From: Nomia melanderi
Lineage: Eukaryota > Arthropoda > Insecta > Hymenoptera > Halictidae
Assembly (NCBI RefSeq): GCF_051020985.1
Contig: NW_027475143.1
Span: 1,116,001-1,180,000, forward strand
Direction: 5' to 3'
Length of the DNA: 64,000 bases
A program made the translations under genes and the position numbers. Position 1 is the first letter of the stretch, and each line of letters opens with the position of its first letter. Under the pieces are notes generated by a model. It ran no database searches and was not told where the DNA came from. It was given only the letters and a program-made list of their open reading frames with translations. Below, piece by piece: positions 24,172-37,144 of the stretch.

Positions 24172-26510
24172 ATATATCTGGTGATATCTCGGGTGCTATT
24201 ACAGATAGCGCAATAAATCAAAGTGCATTGTCTGTAGGAGGCCCTGGCGCATGAATCTCGCCAGCGGGAACGACCTCGGACCACCAGGGGCCGAGAAAAC
24301 CACCGTCTCATGTGGCCGGACACTCAGGGTCAGGGGAAAATCCAATATATATCTGGTGATATCTCGGGTGCTATTAGAGATAACGCAATAAACCAAACGG
24401 AATTATCTGCACGAGCACCTGGCGAATGAATCTGTGCAGCGGGAACGACCTCGGACCACCAGGGGCCGAGAAAACCACTGTCTCATGGGGCCGGACACAC
24501 AGGGTCAGGGAAAAGTCCAATATATTTCTAGTGATATCTCGGGTGCTATTACAGATAGCTCAATACATCAAAGTGCAATTGTCCGTCGGAGGCCCTTGCG
24601 CATGAATCTGTTCAGCAGGAACGACACCGGACCACCAGGGGCCGAGAAAATTACAGATTTTCGGTATCCGTCACCCAAAGTCATGTAAAAATCCAGCATA
24701 TATCTGGTGATATCTCGGGTGCTATTAGATATAGGGCAATAAATCAATGTGCATTGTCTGCAGGAGGCCCTGGCGCATGAATCTGTGCAGCGGTATCTAC
24801 CTTGGACCACCAGGGTCCGAGAAAATCACCGACACATGGGGCCGGGCACTCAGGTTCAGGGAAAAATCCAACATATATCTGGTGATATCTCGGGTTCTAT
24901 TACAGATAGCGCGATAAATCAAAGTGCATTGCCTGCAGGAGGCCCTGGCACATGCATCTGTGCAGCGGGAACGACCTCGGACCACCAGAGGCCGGGAAAA
25001 CCACCATCTCATGGGGCCGGACACTCAGGGTCAGGGGAAAATCCAATATATATCTGGTGATATCTCGGGTGCTATTAGAGATAGCGCAATAAACCAAAGT
25101 GAATTATCTGCAGGAGGCCCTGGCGCATGCATCTGTGCTGCGGGAGCGACCTCGGACCACCAGGGGCCGAGAAAACCACCGTCACAGGGGGCCGGACTGT
25201 CAGGGTCAGGGAAAAATCCAATATATATATGGTGATATCTCGGGTGCTATTAGAGATAGCGCAATAAATCAAAGTGAATTATCTGCAGGGGGCCCTGGCG
25301 CATGAAGCTGTGCAGCGGGATCGACCTCGGACCACCAGGGGCCGAGAAAATCACCGTCTCAAGGGGCCGGACTGTCAGGGTCAGGGAAAAATACAATATA
25401 TATCTGGTGATATCTCGGGTGGTATTAGAAATAGCGCAATAAATCAAAGTGCATTGTCTGTAGGAGGCACTGGCGAATGAATCTGTGAAGCAGGAACGTC
25501 CTCGGACCACCAGGCGCCGAGAAAATTACAGATATTCGGATTCCGTCACCGAAGGTCATGTAAAAATCCATCATATATCTGGTGCTATCTCGGGTGCTAT
25601 TAGAGATAGCGAAATAAATCAAAGTGCATTGTCTGCAGGAGGCCCTGGCGCATGAATCTGTGCAGCGGGAACGACCTCGGACCACCAGGGGCCGAGAAAA
25701 CCACAGTTTCATGTGGCCGGACTGTCAGGGTCAGGGAAAAATCCAATATATATCTGGTGATATCTCGGGTGGTATTAGAAATAGCGCAATAAATCAAAGT
25801 GCATTGTCTGAAGGAGGCACTGGCGAATGAATCTGTGAAGCAGGAACGTCCTCGGACCACCAGGGGCCGAGAAAACCACAGCTTCATGTGGCCGGACTGT
25901 CAGGGTCAGGGAAAAATCCAATATATATCTGGTGATATCACGGGTGCTATTACAGATAGCGCAATAAATCAAAGTGCATTGTCTGCAGGAGGCCCTAGTG
26001 CATGAATCTGTGCAGCGGGAACGACCTCGGACCACCAGGGGCCGAGAAAACTACCGTCTCATGGGGTCGGACACTCAGGGTCAGGGAAAAGTCGAATATA
26101 TATCTGGTGATATCTCGGGTGCTATTACAGATAGCGCAATAAATCAAAGTGCATTGTCTGTAGGAGGCCCTGGCGCATGGATCAGTGCAGCGGGAACGAC
26201 CTCGGACCACCAGGGGCCGAGAAAACCACCGTCTCATGGGGTTGGACACTAAGGGTCATGGAAAAATCCAATATAAATCTGGTGATATCTCGGGTGCTAT
26301 TACAGATAGCGCAATAAATCAAAGTGCAAGGTCTGCAGGAGGCCCTGGCGCATGAATCTGTGCAGCGCGATCGACCTCGGACCACCAGCGGCCGAGAAAA
26401 TCACCGTCTCATGGGGCCGGACTATCAGGGTCAGGGAAAAATCCAATATATATTTGGTGATATCTCGGGGGCTATTAGAGATAGCGCAATAAATCAAAGT
26501 GCATTGTCTG
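24172..26510 (+). repeat. 17-monomer tandem duplication, copy 2 (truncated, 2,339 bp)
   Basis: Matches 21,196-23,534 and then stops where TCTGTAGGGGG replaces TCTGCAGGAGG. I noticed differences such as AATCTCGCCAGCGGG versus AATCTGGCCAGCGGG, AGCTCAATAC versus AGCCCAATAC, and GGGTTGGACACTAAGGG versus GGGTCGGACACTCAGGG. The copies are thus somewhat older than the 3,850-bp pair at the window end. Confidence 0.87.
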
Positions 26511-27572
26511 TAGGGGGCACTGGCGAATGAATCTGTGCAGCAGGAACGACCTCGGACCACTAGGGGCCGAGAAAACCACCGTCCCATGGGGTCGGACTCT
26601 CAGGGTCAGGGACAAATCCAATATATATCTGGTGATATCTCGGGTGCTATTACAGATAGCGCAATAAATCAAAGTATATTGTCTGTACGATACCCTGGCG
26701 CATGAATCTGTGCAGCGGGAACGACCTCGGACCACCAGGGGCCGAGAAAACCACCGTCTCATGGGGCCGGACACTCAGTGTCAGGGGAAAATCCAATATA
26801 TATATGATGATATCACGGGTGCTATTACAGAAAGCGCAATAAATCAAAGTGCATTGTCTGCAGGAGGCCCTGGCGCATGTATCAGTGCAGCGGGATCAAC
26901 CTCGGACCACCAGGGGCCGAGAAAATCACCGTCTCATGGGGTCGGACACTCAGGGTCAGGGAAAAATCCAATATATATCTGGTGATATCTCGGGTGGTAT
27001 TAGAAATAGCGCAATAAATCAAAGTGCATTATCTGTAGGAGGCCCTGGCGCATGAAGCTGTGCAGCGGGATCGACCTCGGACCACCAGGGGCCGAGAAAA
27101 TCACCGTCTCAAGGGGCCGGACTGTCAGGGTCAGGGAAAAATACAATATATATCTGGTGATATCTCGGGTGGTATTAGAAATAGCGCAATAAATCAAAGT
27201 GCATTGTCTGCAGGAGGCACTGGCGAATGAATCTGTGAAGCAGGAACGTCCTCGGACCACCAGCCGTCGAGAAAATCACCGTCTCAGGGGGCCGGACTGT
27301 CAGGGTCTGTGAAAAATCCAATATATATCTGGTGATATCTCGGGTGCTATTAGAGATAGAGGAATAAATCAAAGTGAATTATCTGCAGGGGGCCGTGGCG
27401 CATGAATATGTGCAGCGGGCACGACCTCGGACCACCAGGGGCCGAGAAAACAACCGTCTCATGCGGTCGGACACTCAGGGTCATGGAAAAATCCAATATA
27501 TATATATGGTGATATCTCGGGTGCTATTAGAGATAGGGGAATAAATCAATGTGAATTATCTGCAGGGGACCG
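26511..27572 (+). repeat. Transitional type A monomers before the 11-monomer units
   Basis: Six monomers of the 22-33 kb subfamily (GGGGTCGGAC, GGACTGTCAGGGTC, GGTGGTATTAGAAATAG). A +2-bp expansion of the TA tract near 27,490 is the only lengthening of that tract that I saw. Also present are TAGAGATAGAGGAATAAATC and TAGGGGAATAAATC variants. No unique DNA. Confidence 0.85.
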
Positions 27573-29496
27573 TGGCGCATGAATCTGTGCAGCGGGAACG
27601 ACCTGGGACCACCAGAGGCCGAGAAAACCACCGTCTCATGTGGCCGGACTGTCATGGTCAGGGAAAAATCCAATATATATCTGGTGATATCTCGGGTGGT
27701 ATTAGAAATAGCGCAATAAATCAAAGTGCATTGTCTGTAGGAGGCCCTGGCGCATGAAGCTGTGCAGCGGGATCGACCTCGGACCACCAGGGGCCGAGAA
27801 AATCACCGTCTCAAGGGGCCGGACTGTCAGGGTCAGGGAAAAATCCAATATATATCTGGTGATATCTCGGGTGGTATTAGAAAGGGCGCAATAAATCAGA
27901 GTGCATTGTCTGTAGGAGGCACTGGCGAATGAATCTGTGAAGCAGGAACGACCTCGGACCACCAGGCGCCGAGAAAATTACAGATATTCGGATTCCGTCA
28001 CCCAAGGTCATGTAAAAATCCATCATATATCTGGTGATATCTCGGGTGCTATTAGAGATAGCGAAATAAATCAAAGTGCATTGTCTGCAGGAGGCCCTGG
28101 GGCATGAATCTGTGCAGCGGGAACGACCTCGGACCACCAGGGGCCGAGAAAACCACCGTCTCATGGGGTCGGACTGTCAGGGTCAGGGAAAAATCCAATA
28201 TATATCTGGCGATATCACGGGTGCTATTAGAGATAGCGCAATGAATCAAAGTGCATTGTCTGTAGGAGACCCTGGCGCATGAATCTGTGCAGCGGGAACG
28301 ACCTCGGACCACCAGGGGCCGAGAAAACCACCGTCTCATGGGGTCGGACACTCAGGGTCAGGGAAAAATCCAATATATATCTGGTGATATCTCGGGTGCT
28401 ATTATAGATAGCGCAATAAATCAAAGTGCATTGTCTGTAGGAGTCCCCGGCGCATGAATCTGTGCAGCGGGATCGACCTCGGACCACCAGGGGCCGAGAA
28501 AACTACCGTCTCATGGGGTCGGACACTCAGGGTCAGGAAAAATCGAATATGTATCTGGTGATATCTCTGGTGCTATTACACATAGCGCAATAAATCAAAG
28601 TGCATTGTCTGAAGGAGGCCCTAGGGCATGAATCTGTGCAGCGGGAACGACCTCGGACGACCAGGGGCCGAGAAAACTACCGTCTCATGGGGTCGGACAC
28701 TCAGGGTCATGGAAAAATCCAATATTAATCTGGTGATATCTCGGGTGCTATTACAGATAGCGCAATAAATCAAAGTGCAAGGTCTGCAGGAGGCCCTGGC
28801 GCATGAATCTGTGCAGCGCGATCGACCTCGGACCACCAGCGGCCGAGAAAATCACCGTCTCAGGGGGCCGGACTGTCAGGGTCAGGGAAAAATCCAATAT
28901 AAGTCTGGTGATATCTCGGGTGCTATTACAGATAGCGCAATAAATCAAAGTGCATTGTCTGCAGGAGGCCCTAGCGCATGTATCTGTGAAGCGGGAACGA
29001 CCTCGGACCACCAGGGGCCGAGAAAACTACCGTCTCATGGGGTCGGACACTCAGGGTCACGGAAAAATCCAATATTAATCTGGTGATATCTCGGGTGCTA
29101 TTACAGATAGCGCAATAAATCAAAGTGCAAGGTCTGCAGGAGGCCCTGGCGCATGAATCTGTGCAGCGCGATCGACCTCGGACCACCAGCGGCCGAGAAA
29201 ATCACCGTCTCAGGGGGCCGGACTGTCAGGGTCAGGGAAAAATCCAATATAAGTCTGGTGATATCTCGGGTGCTATTACAGATAGCGCAATAAATCAAAG
29301 TGCATTGTCTGCAGGAGGCCCTAGCGCATGTATCTGTGAAGCGGGAACGACCTCGGACCACCAGGGGCCGAGAAAACTACCGTCTCATGGGGTCGGACAC
29401 TCAGGGTCATGGAAAAATCCAATATTAATCTGGTGATATCTCGGGTGCTATTACAGATAGCGCAATAAATCAAAGTGCAAGGTCTGCAGGAGGCCC
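27573..29496 (+). repeat. 11-monomer (1,924-bp) higher-order unit, copy 1
   Basis: Repeats at 29,497 and 31,421 with an offset of 1,924 bp (11x175 minus 1). It contains a recent internal dimer duplication: 28,751-29,100 and 29,101-29,450 are almost identical, differing at GGGTCACGG versus GGGTCATGG. The 1-bp loss is GTCAGGAAAAATCG at about 28,537. Confidence 0.85.
28751..29450 (+). repeat. 350-bp dimer duplicated in tandem
   Basis: Two adjacent 350-bp units with the same pair of monomers: one with GTGCAAGGTCTGCAGG and GCGCGATCGACC, the other with CCTAGCGCATGTATCTGTGAAG. A single dimer remains at 31,025-31,374. This is the smallest clear higher-order duplication in the window. Confidence 0.85.
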
Positions 29497-31420
29497 TGGC
29501 GCATGAATCTGTGCAGCGGGAACGACCTCGGACCACCAGAGGCCGAGAAAACCACCGTCTCATGTGGCCGGACTGTCATGGTCAGGGAAAAATCCAATAT
29601 ATATCTGGTGATATCTCGGGTGGTATTAGAAATAGCGCAATAAATCAAAGTGCATTGTCTGTAGGAGGCCCTGGCGCATGAAGCTGTGCAGCGGGATCGA
29701 CCTCGGACCTCCGGGGGCCGAGAAAATCACCGTCTCAAGGGGCCGGACTGTCAGGGTCAGGGAAAAATCCAATATATATCTGGTGATATCTCGGGTGGTA
29801 TTAGAAATAGCGCAATAAATCAGAGTGCATTGTCTGTAGGAGGCACTGGCGAATGAATCTGTGAAGCAGGAACGACCTCGGACCACCAGGCGCCGAGAAA
29901 ATTACAGATATTCGGATTCCGTCACCCAAGGTCATGTAAAAATCCATCATATATCTGGTGATATCTCGGGTGCTATTAGAGATAGCGAAATAAATCAAAG
30001 TGCATTGTCTGCAGGAGGCCCTGGCGCATGAATCTGTGCAGCGGGAACGACCTCGGACCACCAGGGGCCGAGAAAACCACCGTCTCATGGGGTCGGACTG
30101 TCAGGGTCAGGGAAAAATCCAATATATATCTGGCGATATCACGGGTGCTATTAGAGATAGCGCAATGAATCAAAGTGCATTGTCTGTAGGAGACCCTGGC
30201 GCATGAATCTGTGCAGCGGGAACGACCTCGGACCACCAGGGGCCGAGAAAACCACCGTCTCATGGGGTCGGACACTCAGGGTCAGGGAAAAATACAATAT
30301 ATATCTGGTGATATCTCGGGTGCTATTATAGATAGCGCAATAAATCAAAGTGCATTGTCTGCAGGAGGCCCTGGCGCATGAATCTGTGCAGCGGGAACGA
30401 CCTCGGACGTCCAGGGGCCGAGAAATCCACAGTCTCGTGGGGCCGGACACTCAGGGTCAGTGAAAAATCCAATATATATCTGGTGATATCTCGGGTGCTA
30501 TTAGAGATAGCGCAATAAATCAAAGTGCATTGTCTGTAGGAGGCCCTGGCGCATGAATCTGTGCAGCGGGAACGACCTCGGACGTCCAGGGGCCGAGAAA
30601 ACCACAGTCTCATGGGGCCGGACACTCAGGGTCAGTGAAAAATCCAATATATATCTGGTGATATCTCGGGTGCTATTACAGATAGCGCAGTAAATCAAAG
30701 TGCATTGTCTGTAGGAGGCCCTGGCGCATGAATCTGTGAAGCGGGAACGACCTCGGACCACCAGGGGCCGAGAAAACTACCGTCTCATGGGGTCGGACAC
30801 TCAGGGTCAGGAAAAATCGAATATGTATCTGGTGATATCTCTGGTGCTATTACACATAGCGCAATAAATCAAAGTGCATTGTCTGAAGGAGGCCCTAGGG
30901 CATGAATCTGTGCAGCGGGAACGACCTCGGACGACCAGGGGCCGAGAAAACTACCGTCTCATGGGGTCGGACACTCAGGGTCATGGAAAAATCCAATATT
31001 AATCTGGTGATATCTCGGGTGCTATTACAGATAGCGCAATAAATCAAAGTGCAAGGTCTGCAGGAGGCCCTGGCGCATGAATCTGTGCAGCGCGATCGAC
31101 CTCGGACCACCAGCGGCCGAGAAAATCACCGTCTCAGGGGGCCGGACTGTCAGGGTCAGGGAAAAATCCAATATAAGTCTGGTGATATCTCGGGTGCTAT
31201 TACAGATAGCGCAATAAATCAAAGTGCATTGTCTGCAGGAGGCCCTAGCGCATGTATCTGTGAAGCGGGAACGACCTCGGACCACCAGGGGCCGAGAAAA
31301 CTACCGTCTCATGGGGTCGGACACTCAGGGTCATGGAAAAATCCAATATTAATCTGGTGATATCTCGGGTGCTATTACAGATAGCGCAATAAATCAAAGT
31401 GCAAGGTCTGCAGGAGGCCC
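29497..31420 (+). repeat. 11-monomer (1,924-bp) higher-order unit, copy 2
   Basis: Same overall length as copy 1, but by compensation. It lacks one of the two internal dimers and has gained two monomers with CGGACGTCCAGGGGCC (about 30,400 and 30,580). The offset to copy 1 is therefore 1,924 up to ~30,360, then 2,274, then 1,924 again. Confidence 0.83.
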
Positions 31421-32336
31421 TGGCGCATGAATCTGTGCAGCGGGAACGACCTCGGACCACCAGAGGCCGAGAAAACCACCGTCTCATGTGGCCGGACTGT
31501 CATGGTCAGGGAAAAATCCAATATATATCTGGTGATATCTCGGGTGGTATTAGAAATAGCGCAATAAATCAAAGTGCATTGTCTGTAGGAGGCCCTGGCG
31601 CATGAAGCTGTGCAGCGGGATCGACCTCGGACCTCCAGGGGCCGAGAAAATCACCGTCTCAAGGGGCCGGACTGTCAGGGTCAGGGAAAAATCCAATATA
31701 TATCTGGTGATATCTCGGGTGGTATTAGAAATAGCGCAATAAATCAGAGTGCATTGTCTGTAGGAGGCACTGGCGAATGAATCTGTGAAGCAGGAACGAC
31801 CTCGGACCACCAGGGGCCGAGAAAACCACCGTCTCATGGGGTCGGACACTCAGGGTCAGGGAAAAATCCAATATATATCTGGTGATATCTCGGGTGCTAT
31901 TAGAGATAGCGAAATAAATCAAAGTGCATTGTCTGCAGGAGGCCCTGGCGCATGAATCTGTGCAGCGGGAACGACCTCGGACCACCAGGGGCCGAGAAAA
32001 CCACCGTCTCATGTGGTCGGACTGTCAGGGTCAGGGAAAAATCCAATATATATCTGGCGATATCACGGGTGCTATTAGAGATAGCGCAATGAATCAAAGT
32101 GCATTGTCTGTAGGAGACCCTGGCGCATGAATCCCTGCAGCGGGAACGACCTCGGACCACCAGGGGCCGAGAAAACCACCGTCTCATGGGGTCGGACACT
32201 CAGGGTCAGGGAAAAATCCAATATATATCTGGTGATATCTCGGGTGCTATTATAGATAGCGCAATAAATCAAAGTGCATTGTCTGTAGGAGTCCCCGGCG
32301 CATGAATCTGTGCAGCGGGATCGACCTCGGACCACC
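31421..32336 (+). repeat. 11-monomer higher-order unit, copy 3 (partial)
   Basis: Follows copy 1 at an offset of 3,848 for about five monomers, including the GTAGGAGTCCCCGGCGC variant absent from copy 2, then diverges at CACCAGCGGCCGAG. The monomer near 31,850 carries a type A middle where copies 1 and 2 have the B-type chimera. This is a local replacement of the variable middle only. Confidence 0.8.
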
Positions 32337-34691
32337 AGCGGCCGAGAAAATCACCGTCTCAGGGGGCCGGACTGTCAGGGTCTGTGAAAAATCCAATATA
32401 TATCTGGTGATATCTCGGGTGCTATTAGAGATAGCGGAATAAATCAATGTGAATTATCTGCAGGGGACCGTGACGCATGTATCTGTGCAGCGGGAACGAC
32501 CTCGGACCACCAGAGGCCGAGAAAACCACCGTCTCATGTGGCCGGACTCTCAGGGTCAGGGAAAAATCCAATATATATCTGGTGATATCTCGGGTGGTAT
32601 TAGAAATAGCGCAATAAATCAAAGTGCATTGTCTGTAGGAGGCCCTGGCGCATGAAGCTGTGCAGCGGGATCGACCTCGGACCACCAGGGGCCGAGAAAA
32701 TTACCGTCTCAAGGGGCCGGACTGTCAGGGTCAGGGAAAAATCCAATATATATCTGGTGATATCTCGGGTGGTATTAGAAATAGCGCAATAAATCAGAGT
32801 GCATTGTCTGTAGGAGGCACTGGCGGATGAATCTGTAAAGCAGGTACGACCTCGGACCACCAGGCGCCGAGAAAATTACAGATATTCGGATTCCGTCACC
32901 CAAGGTCATGTAAAAATCCATCATATATCTGGTGATATCTCGGGTGCTATTACAGATAGCGCAATAAATCAAAGTGCATTGTCTGTAGGAGGCCCTGGCG
33001 CATGAATCTGTGCAGCGGGAACGTCCTCGGACCTCCAGGGGCCGAGATAACGACCGTCTCATGGGGCCGGACACTCAGGGTCAGGGGAAAATCCAATATA
33101 TATCTGGTGATATCTCGGGTGCTATTAGAGATAGCGCAATAAACCAAAGTGAATTATCTGCAGGAGGCCCTGGCGCATGAATATGTGCAACGGGAACGAC
33201 CTCGGACCACCAGGGGCCGAGAAAACCACAGTCTCATGGGGCCGGACACTCAGGGTCAGGGGAAAATCCAATGTAGATCTGGTGATATCTCGGGTGCTAT
33301 TACAGATAGCGCAATAAATCAAAGTGCATTGTCTGTAGGAGGCCCTGGCGCATGAATCTGTGCAGCGGGAACGACCTCGGACCACCAGGGGCCGAGAAAA
33401 CCCCAGTCTCATGGGGCCGGACGCTCAGGGTCAGGGGAAAATCCAGTATATAACTGGTGATATCTCGGGTGCTATTACAGATAGCGCAATAAATCAAAGT
33501 GCATTGTCTGTAGGAGGCCCTGGCGCATGAATCTGTGCAGCGGGAACGACCTCGGACCACCAGGGGCCGAGAAAACCACAGTCTCATGGGGCCGGACGCT
33601 CAGGGTCAGGGGAAAATCCAGTATATAACTGGTGATATCTCGGGTGCTATTACAGATAGCGCAATAAATCAAAGTGCATTGTGTGTAGGAGGCCCTGGCG
33701 CATGAATCTGTGCAGCGGGAACGACCTCGGACCACCAGGGGCCGAGAAAACGACCGTCTCATGGGGCCGGACACTCAGGGTCAGTGAAAAATCCAATATA
33801 TATCTGGTGATATCTCGGGTGCTATTACAGATAGCGCAATAAATCAAAGTGCATTGTCTGTAGGAGGCCCTGGCGCATGAATCTGTGCAGCGGGAACGAC
33901 CTCGGTCACCAGGGGCCGAGAAAACCACAGTCTCATGGGGCCGGACACTCAGGGTAGGGGAAAATCCAATATATATCTGGTGATATCTCGGGTGCTATAA
34001 GAGATAGCGCAATAAATCAAAGTGTATTGTCTGTAGGAGGCCCTGGCGCATGAATCTGGGCAGCGGGAAAGACCTCGGACCACCAGGGGCCGAGAAAACC
34101 ACCGTCTCACGGGGCCGGACACTCAGGGTCAGGGGAAAACCCGATATATATCTGGTGATATCTTGGGTGCTATTAGAGATAGCGCAATAAACCAAAGTGA
34201 ATTATCTGCAGGAGGCCCTGGCGCATGAATCTGTGCAACGGGAACGACCTCGGACCACCAGGGGCCGAGAAAACCACAGTCTCATGGGGCCGGGCGCTCA
34301 GGGTCAGGGGAAAATCCAGTATATAACTGGTGATATCTCGGGTGCTATTACAGATAGCGCAATAAATCAAAGTGCATTGTCTGTCGGAGGCCCTGGCGCA
34401 TGAATCTGTGCAGCGGGAACGACCTCGGACAACCAGGGGCCGAGAAAACCACAGTCTCATGGGGCCGGACACTCAGGGTCAGGGGAAAATCCAATATATA
34501 TCTGGTGATATCTCGGGTGCTATTAGAGATAGCGCAATAAATCAAAGTGTATTGTCTGTAGGAGGCCCTGGCGCATGAATCTGGGCAGCGGGAAAGACCT
34601 CGGACCACCAGGGGCCGAGAAAACCACCGTCTCACGGGGCCGGACACTCAGGGTCATGGGAAAATCCGATATATATCTGGTGATATCTCGG
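32337..34691 (+). repeat. Switch from the 22-33 kb subfamily to the 33-58 kb subfamily
   Basis: Up to ~32,945 the monomers keep GGACTGTCAGGG and GGTGGTATTAGAAATAG. From the next monomer on they carry GGGGCCGGACACTCAGGG and, often, CCAGTATATAACTGG. The last B-prime chimera at 32,871 lies at the switch. One-base losses at about 33,906 (CTCGGTCACC) and 33,955 (AGGGTAGGGG) shift the register by 2 bp. Otherwise this is ordinary type A. Confidence 0.82.
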
Positions 34692-34895
34692 GTTCTATTA
34701 CAGATAGCGCGATAAATCAAAGTGCATTGCCTGCAGGAAGCCCTGTCGCACGAATCAGTGCAGCAGCAACGACGTCGGAACACCAGGGGCCAAAAAAATT
34801 ACAGATTTTCGGTATCCTTCACCCAAGGTCATGTAAAAATCCAGCATATATCTGGTGATATCTCGGGTGCTATTAGAGATAGCGTGATAAATCAA
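34692..34895 (+). repeat. Isolated type B monomer
   Basis: A single monomer with the full B signature (GGGTTCTATTACAG, GCGCGATAAATC, CAGCAGCAACGACGTCGG, ATTACAGATTTTCGG) flanked by type A on both sides. The next B cluster is 7 kb away. Its entry side (GGTTCTATTACAGATAGCGCG) equals the entry side of the 42- and 57-kb clusters, so it may be the remnant of a contracted cluster. Confidence 0.88.
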
Positions 34896-35208
34896 AGTGC
34901 ACTGTCTGTAGGAGGCCCTGGCGCATGAATCTGTGCAGCGGGAACGACCTCGGACCACCAGGGGCCGAGAAAACCACAGTCTCATGGGGCCGGACACTCA
35001 GGGTCAGTGAAAAATCCAATATATATCTGGTGATATCTCGGGTGCTATTACAGATCGCGCAATAAATCAAAGTGCATTACCTGTAGGAGGCCCTGGAGCA
35101 TGAATCTGTGCAGCGGGAACGACCTCGGACCACCAGGGTGCGAGAAAATCACAGTCTGATGGGGCCGGACACTCAGGGTCAGGGGAAAATCCAATATATA
35201 TCTCGTTA

Positions 35209-35842
35209 TATCTCGGGTGCTATTACAGATAGCGCAATAAATCAACGTGCATTGTCTGTAGGAGGCCCTGGCGCACGAATCTGTGCAGCGGGAACGACCT
35301 CGGACCACCAGGGACCGAGACAACCACCGTCTCATGGGGCCGGACACTCAGGGTCAGGGAAAAATCCAATATATATCTGGTGATATCTCGGGTGCTATTA
35401 CAGATAGCGCAATAAATCAAAGTGCATTGTCTGTAGGAGGCCCTGGCGCATGAATCTGTGCAGCGGGCACGACCTCGGACCACCAGGGGCCGAGAAAAGC
35501 ACCGTCCCGAGGGGCCGGACACTTAGGGTCAGTGAAAAATCCTATATATATCTGGTGATATCACGGGTGCTATTACAGATAGCGCAATAAATCAAAGTGA
35601 ATTATCTGCAGGAGGCCCTGGCGCATGATTCTGCGCAACGGGAACGACCTCGGAAGACCAGGGGCCGAGAAAACCACAGTCTCATGGGGACGGACACTCA
35701 GGATCAGGGAAAAATCCAATATATATCTGGTGATATCTTGGGTGCTATTAGAGATAGCGCAATAAACCAAAGTGAATTATCTGCAGGAGTCCCTGGCGCA
35801 TGAATCTGTGCAACGGGAACGACCTCGGACCACCAGGGGCCG
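35209..35842 (+). repeat. 20-monomer-spaced duplication, copy 1
   Basis: Matches 38,709-39,342 at an offset of exactly 3,500 bp. Shared rare features are ATCAACGTGC, GGGACCGAGACAACC, CACCGTCCCGAGGGGCC with a following ACTTAGGGT, GATATCACGGG, and GCGCATGATTCTG with CTCGGAAGACC. Confidence 0.83.
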
Positions 35843-36269
35843 AAAAAACCACAGTCTCATGGGGCCGGACACTCAGGGTCAGGGGAAAATCCAATATATA
35901 TCTGGTGATATCTCGGGTGCTATTACAGATAGCGCAATAAATCAAAGTGCATTGTCTGTAGGAGGCCATGGCGCATAAATGTGGCCAGCGGGAACGACCT
36001 CGGACCACCAGGGGCCGAGAAAACCACCGTCTCATGGGGCCGGACACTCAGGGTCAGGGGAAAATCCAATATATATCTGGTGATATCTCGGGTGCTATTA
36101 GAGATAGCGCAATAAACCAAAGTGAATTATCTGCAGGAGGCCCTGGCGCATGAATCTGTGCAACGGGAACGACCTCGGACAGCCGGGCGCCGAGAAAACC
36201 ACAGTCTCATGGGGCCGGACACTCAGGGTCAGGGAAAAATCCAATATATATCTGGTGATATCTCGGGTG

Positions 36270-37144
36270 CTATTACATATAGCGCAATAAATCAAAGTGC
36301 ATTGCTTGTAGGAGGCCCTGCCGGATGAATCTGTGCAGCAGGAACGGCCTCGGACCACCAGGGGCCGAGAAAACCACAGTCTCATGGGGCCGGACACTCA
36401 GGGTCAGGGGAAAATCCAGTATATAACTGGTGATATCTCGGGTGCTATTAGAGATAGCGCAATAAACCATAGTGAATTATCTGCAGGAGGCCCTGGCGCA
36501 TGAATCTGTGCAACGGGAACGTCCTAGGACCTCCAGGGGCCGAGACAACCACCGACTCATGGGGCCGGACACTCAGGGTCAGGGTAAAATCCAATATATA
36601 TCTGGTGATATCTCGGGTGCTATTACATATAGCGCAATAAATCAAAGTGCATTGCCTGTAGGAGGCCCTGCCGGATTAATCTGTGCAGCAGGAACGGCCT
36701 CGGACCACCAGGGGCCGAGAAAACCACCGTCTCATGGGGCCGGACACTCAGGGACAGTGAAAAATCCAATATATATCTGGTGATATCTCGGGTGCTATTA
36801 CAGATAGCGCAATAAATCAAAGTGCATTGTCTGTAGGAGGCCCTGGCGCATGAATCCGTGCAGCGGGAACGAACTCGGACCACCAGGGTCCGAGAAAATC
36901 ACAGTCCCATGGGGCCGGACACTCAGGGTCAGGGGAAAATCCAATATATATCTGGTGATATCTCGGGTGCTATTAGAGATAGCGCAATAAACCATAGTGA
37001 ATTATCTGCAGGAGGCCCTGGCGCATGAATCTGTGCAACGGGAACGACCTCGGACCACCAGGGGCCGAGAAAACCACCGTCTCATGGGGCCGGACACTCA
37101 GGGTCAGGGTAAAATCCAATATATATCTGGTGATATCTCGAGTG
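36270..37144 (+). repeat. 5-monomer (875-bp) higher-order unit at 36 kb
   Basis: Begins and ends at monomers with ACATATAGCGCAATAAATC and CTGCCGGATGAATC. The same five monomers in the same order occur at 52,540-53,414 (offset 16,271, that is 93 monomers minus 4), and similarity continues to ~37,500 and ~53,770. One monomer carries GCCGGATTAATCTG, a marker shared with 52,070 and 52,945. Confidence 0.82.

Noticed and set aside
27481..27520. TA-rich tract as a promoter or microsatellite locus
   Set aside because: The tract is a normal part of every monomer (ATATATATC), lengthened here by only 2 bp. A TATA-like string once per monomer is no evidence of transcription.
35500..35525. CCGTCCCGAGGGGCCGG as a possible reverse-strand CENP-B box or GC-box
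   Set aside because: The required CGAA and T at the CENP-B spacing are absent, and the string is a local variant of CCGTCTCATGGGGCCGG.
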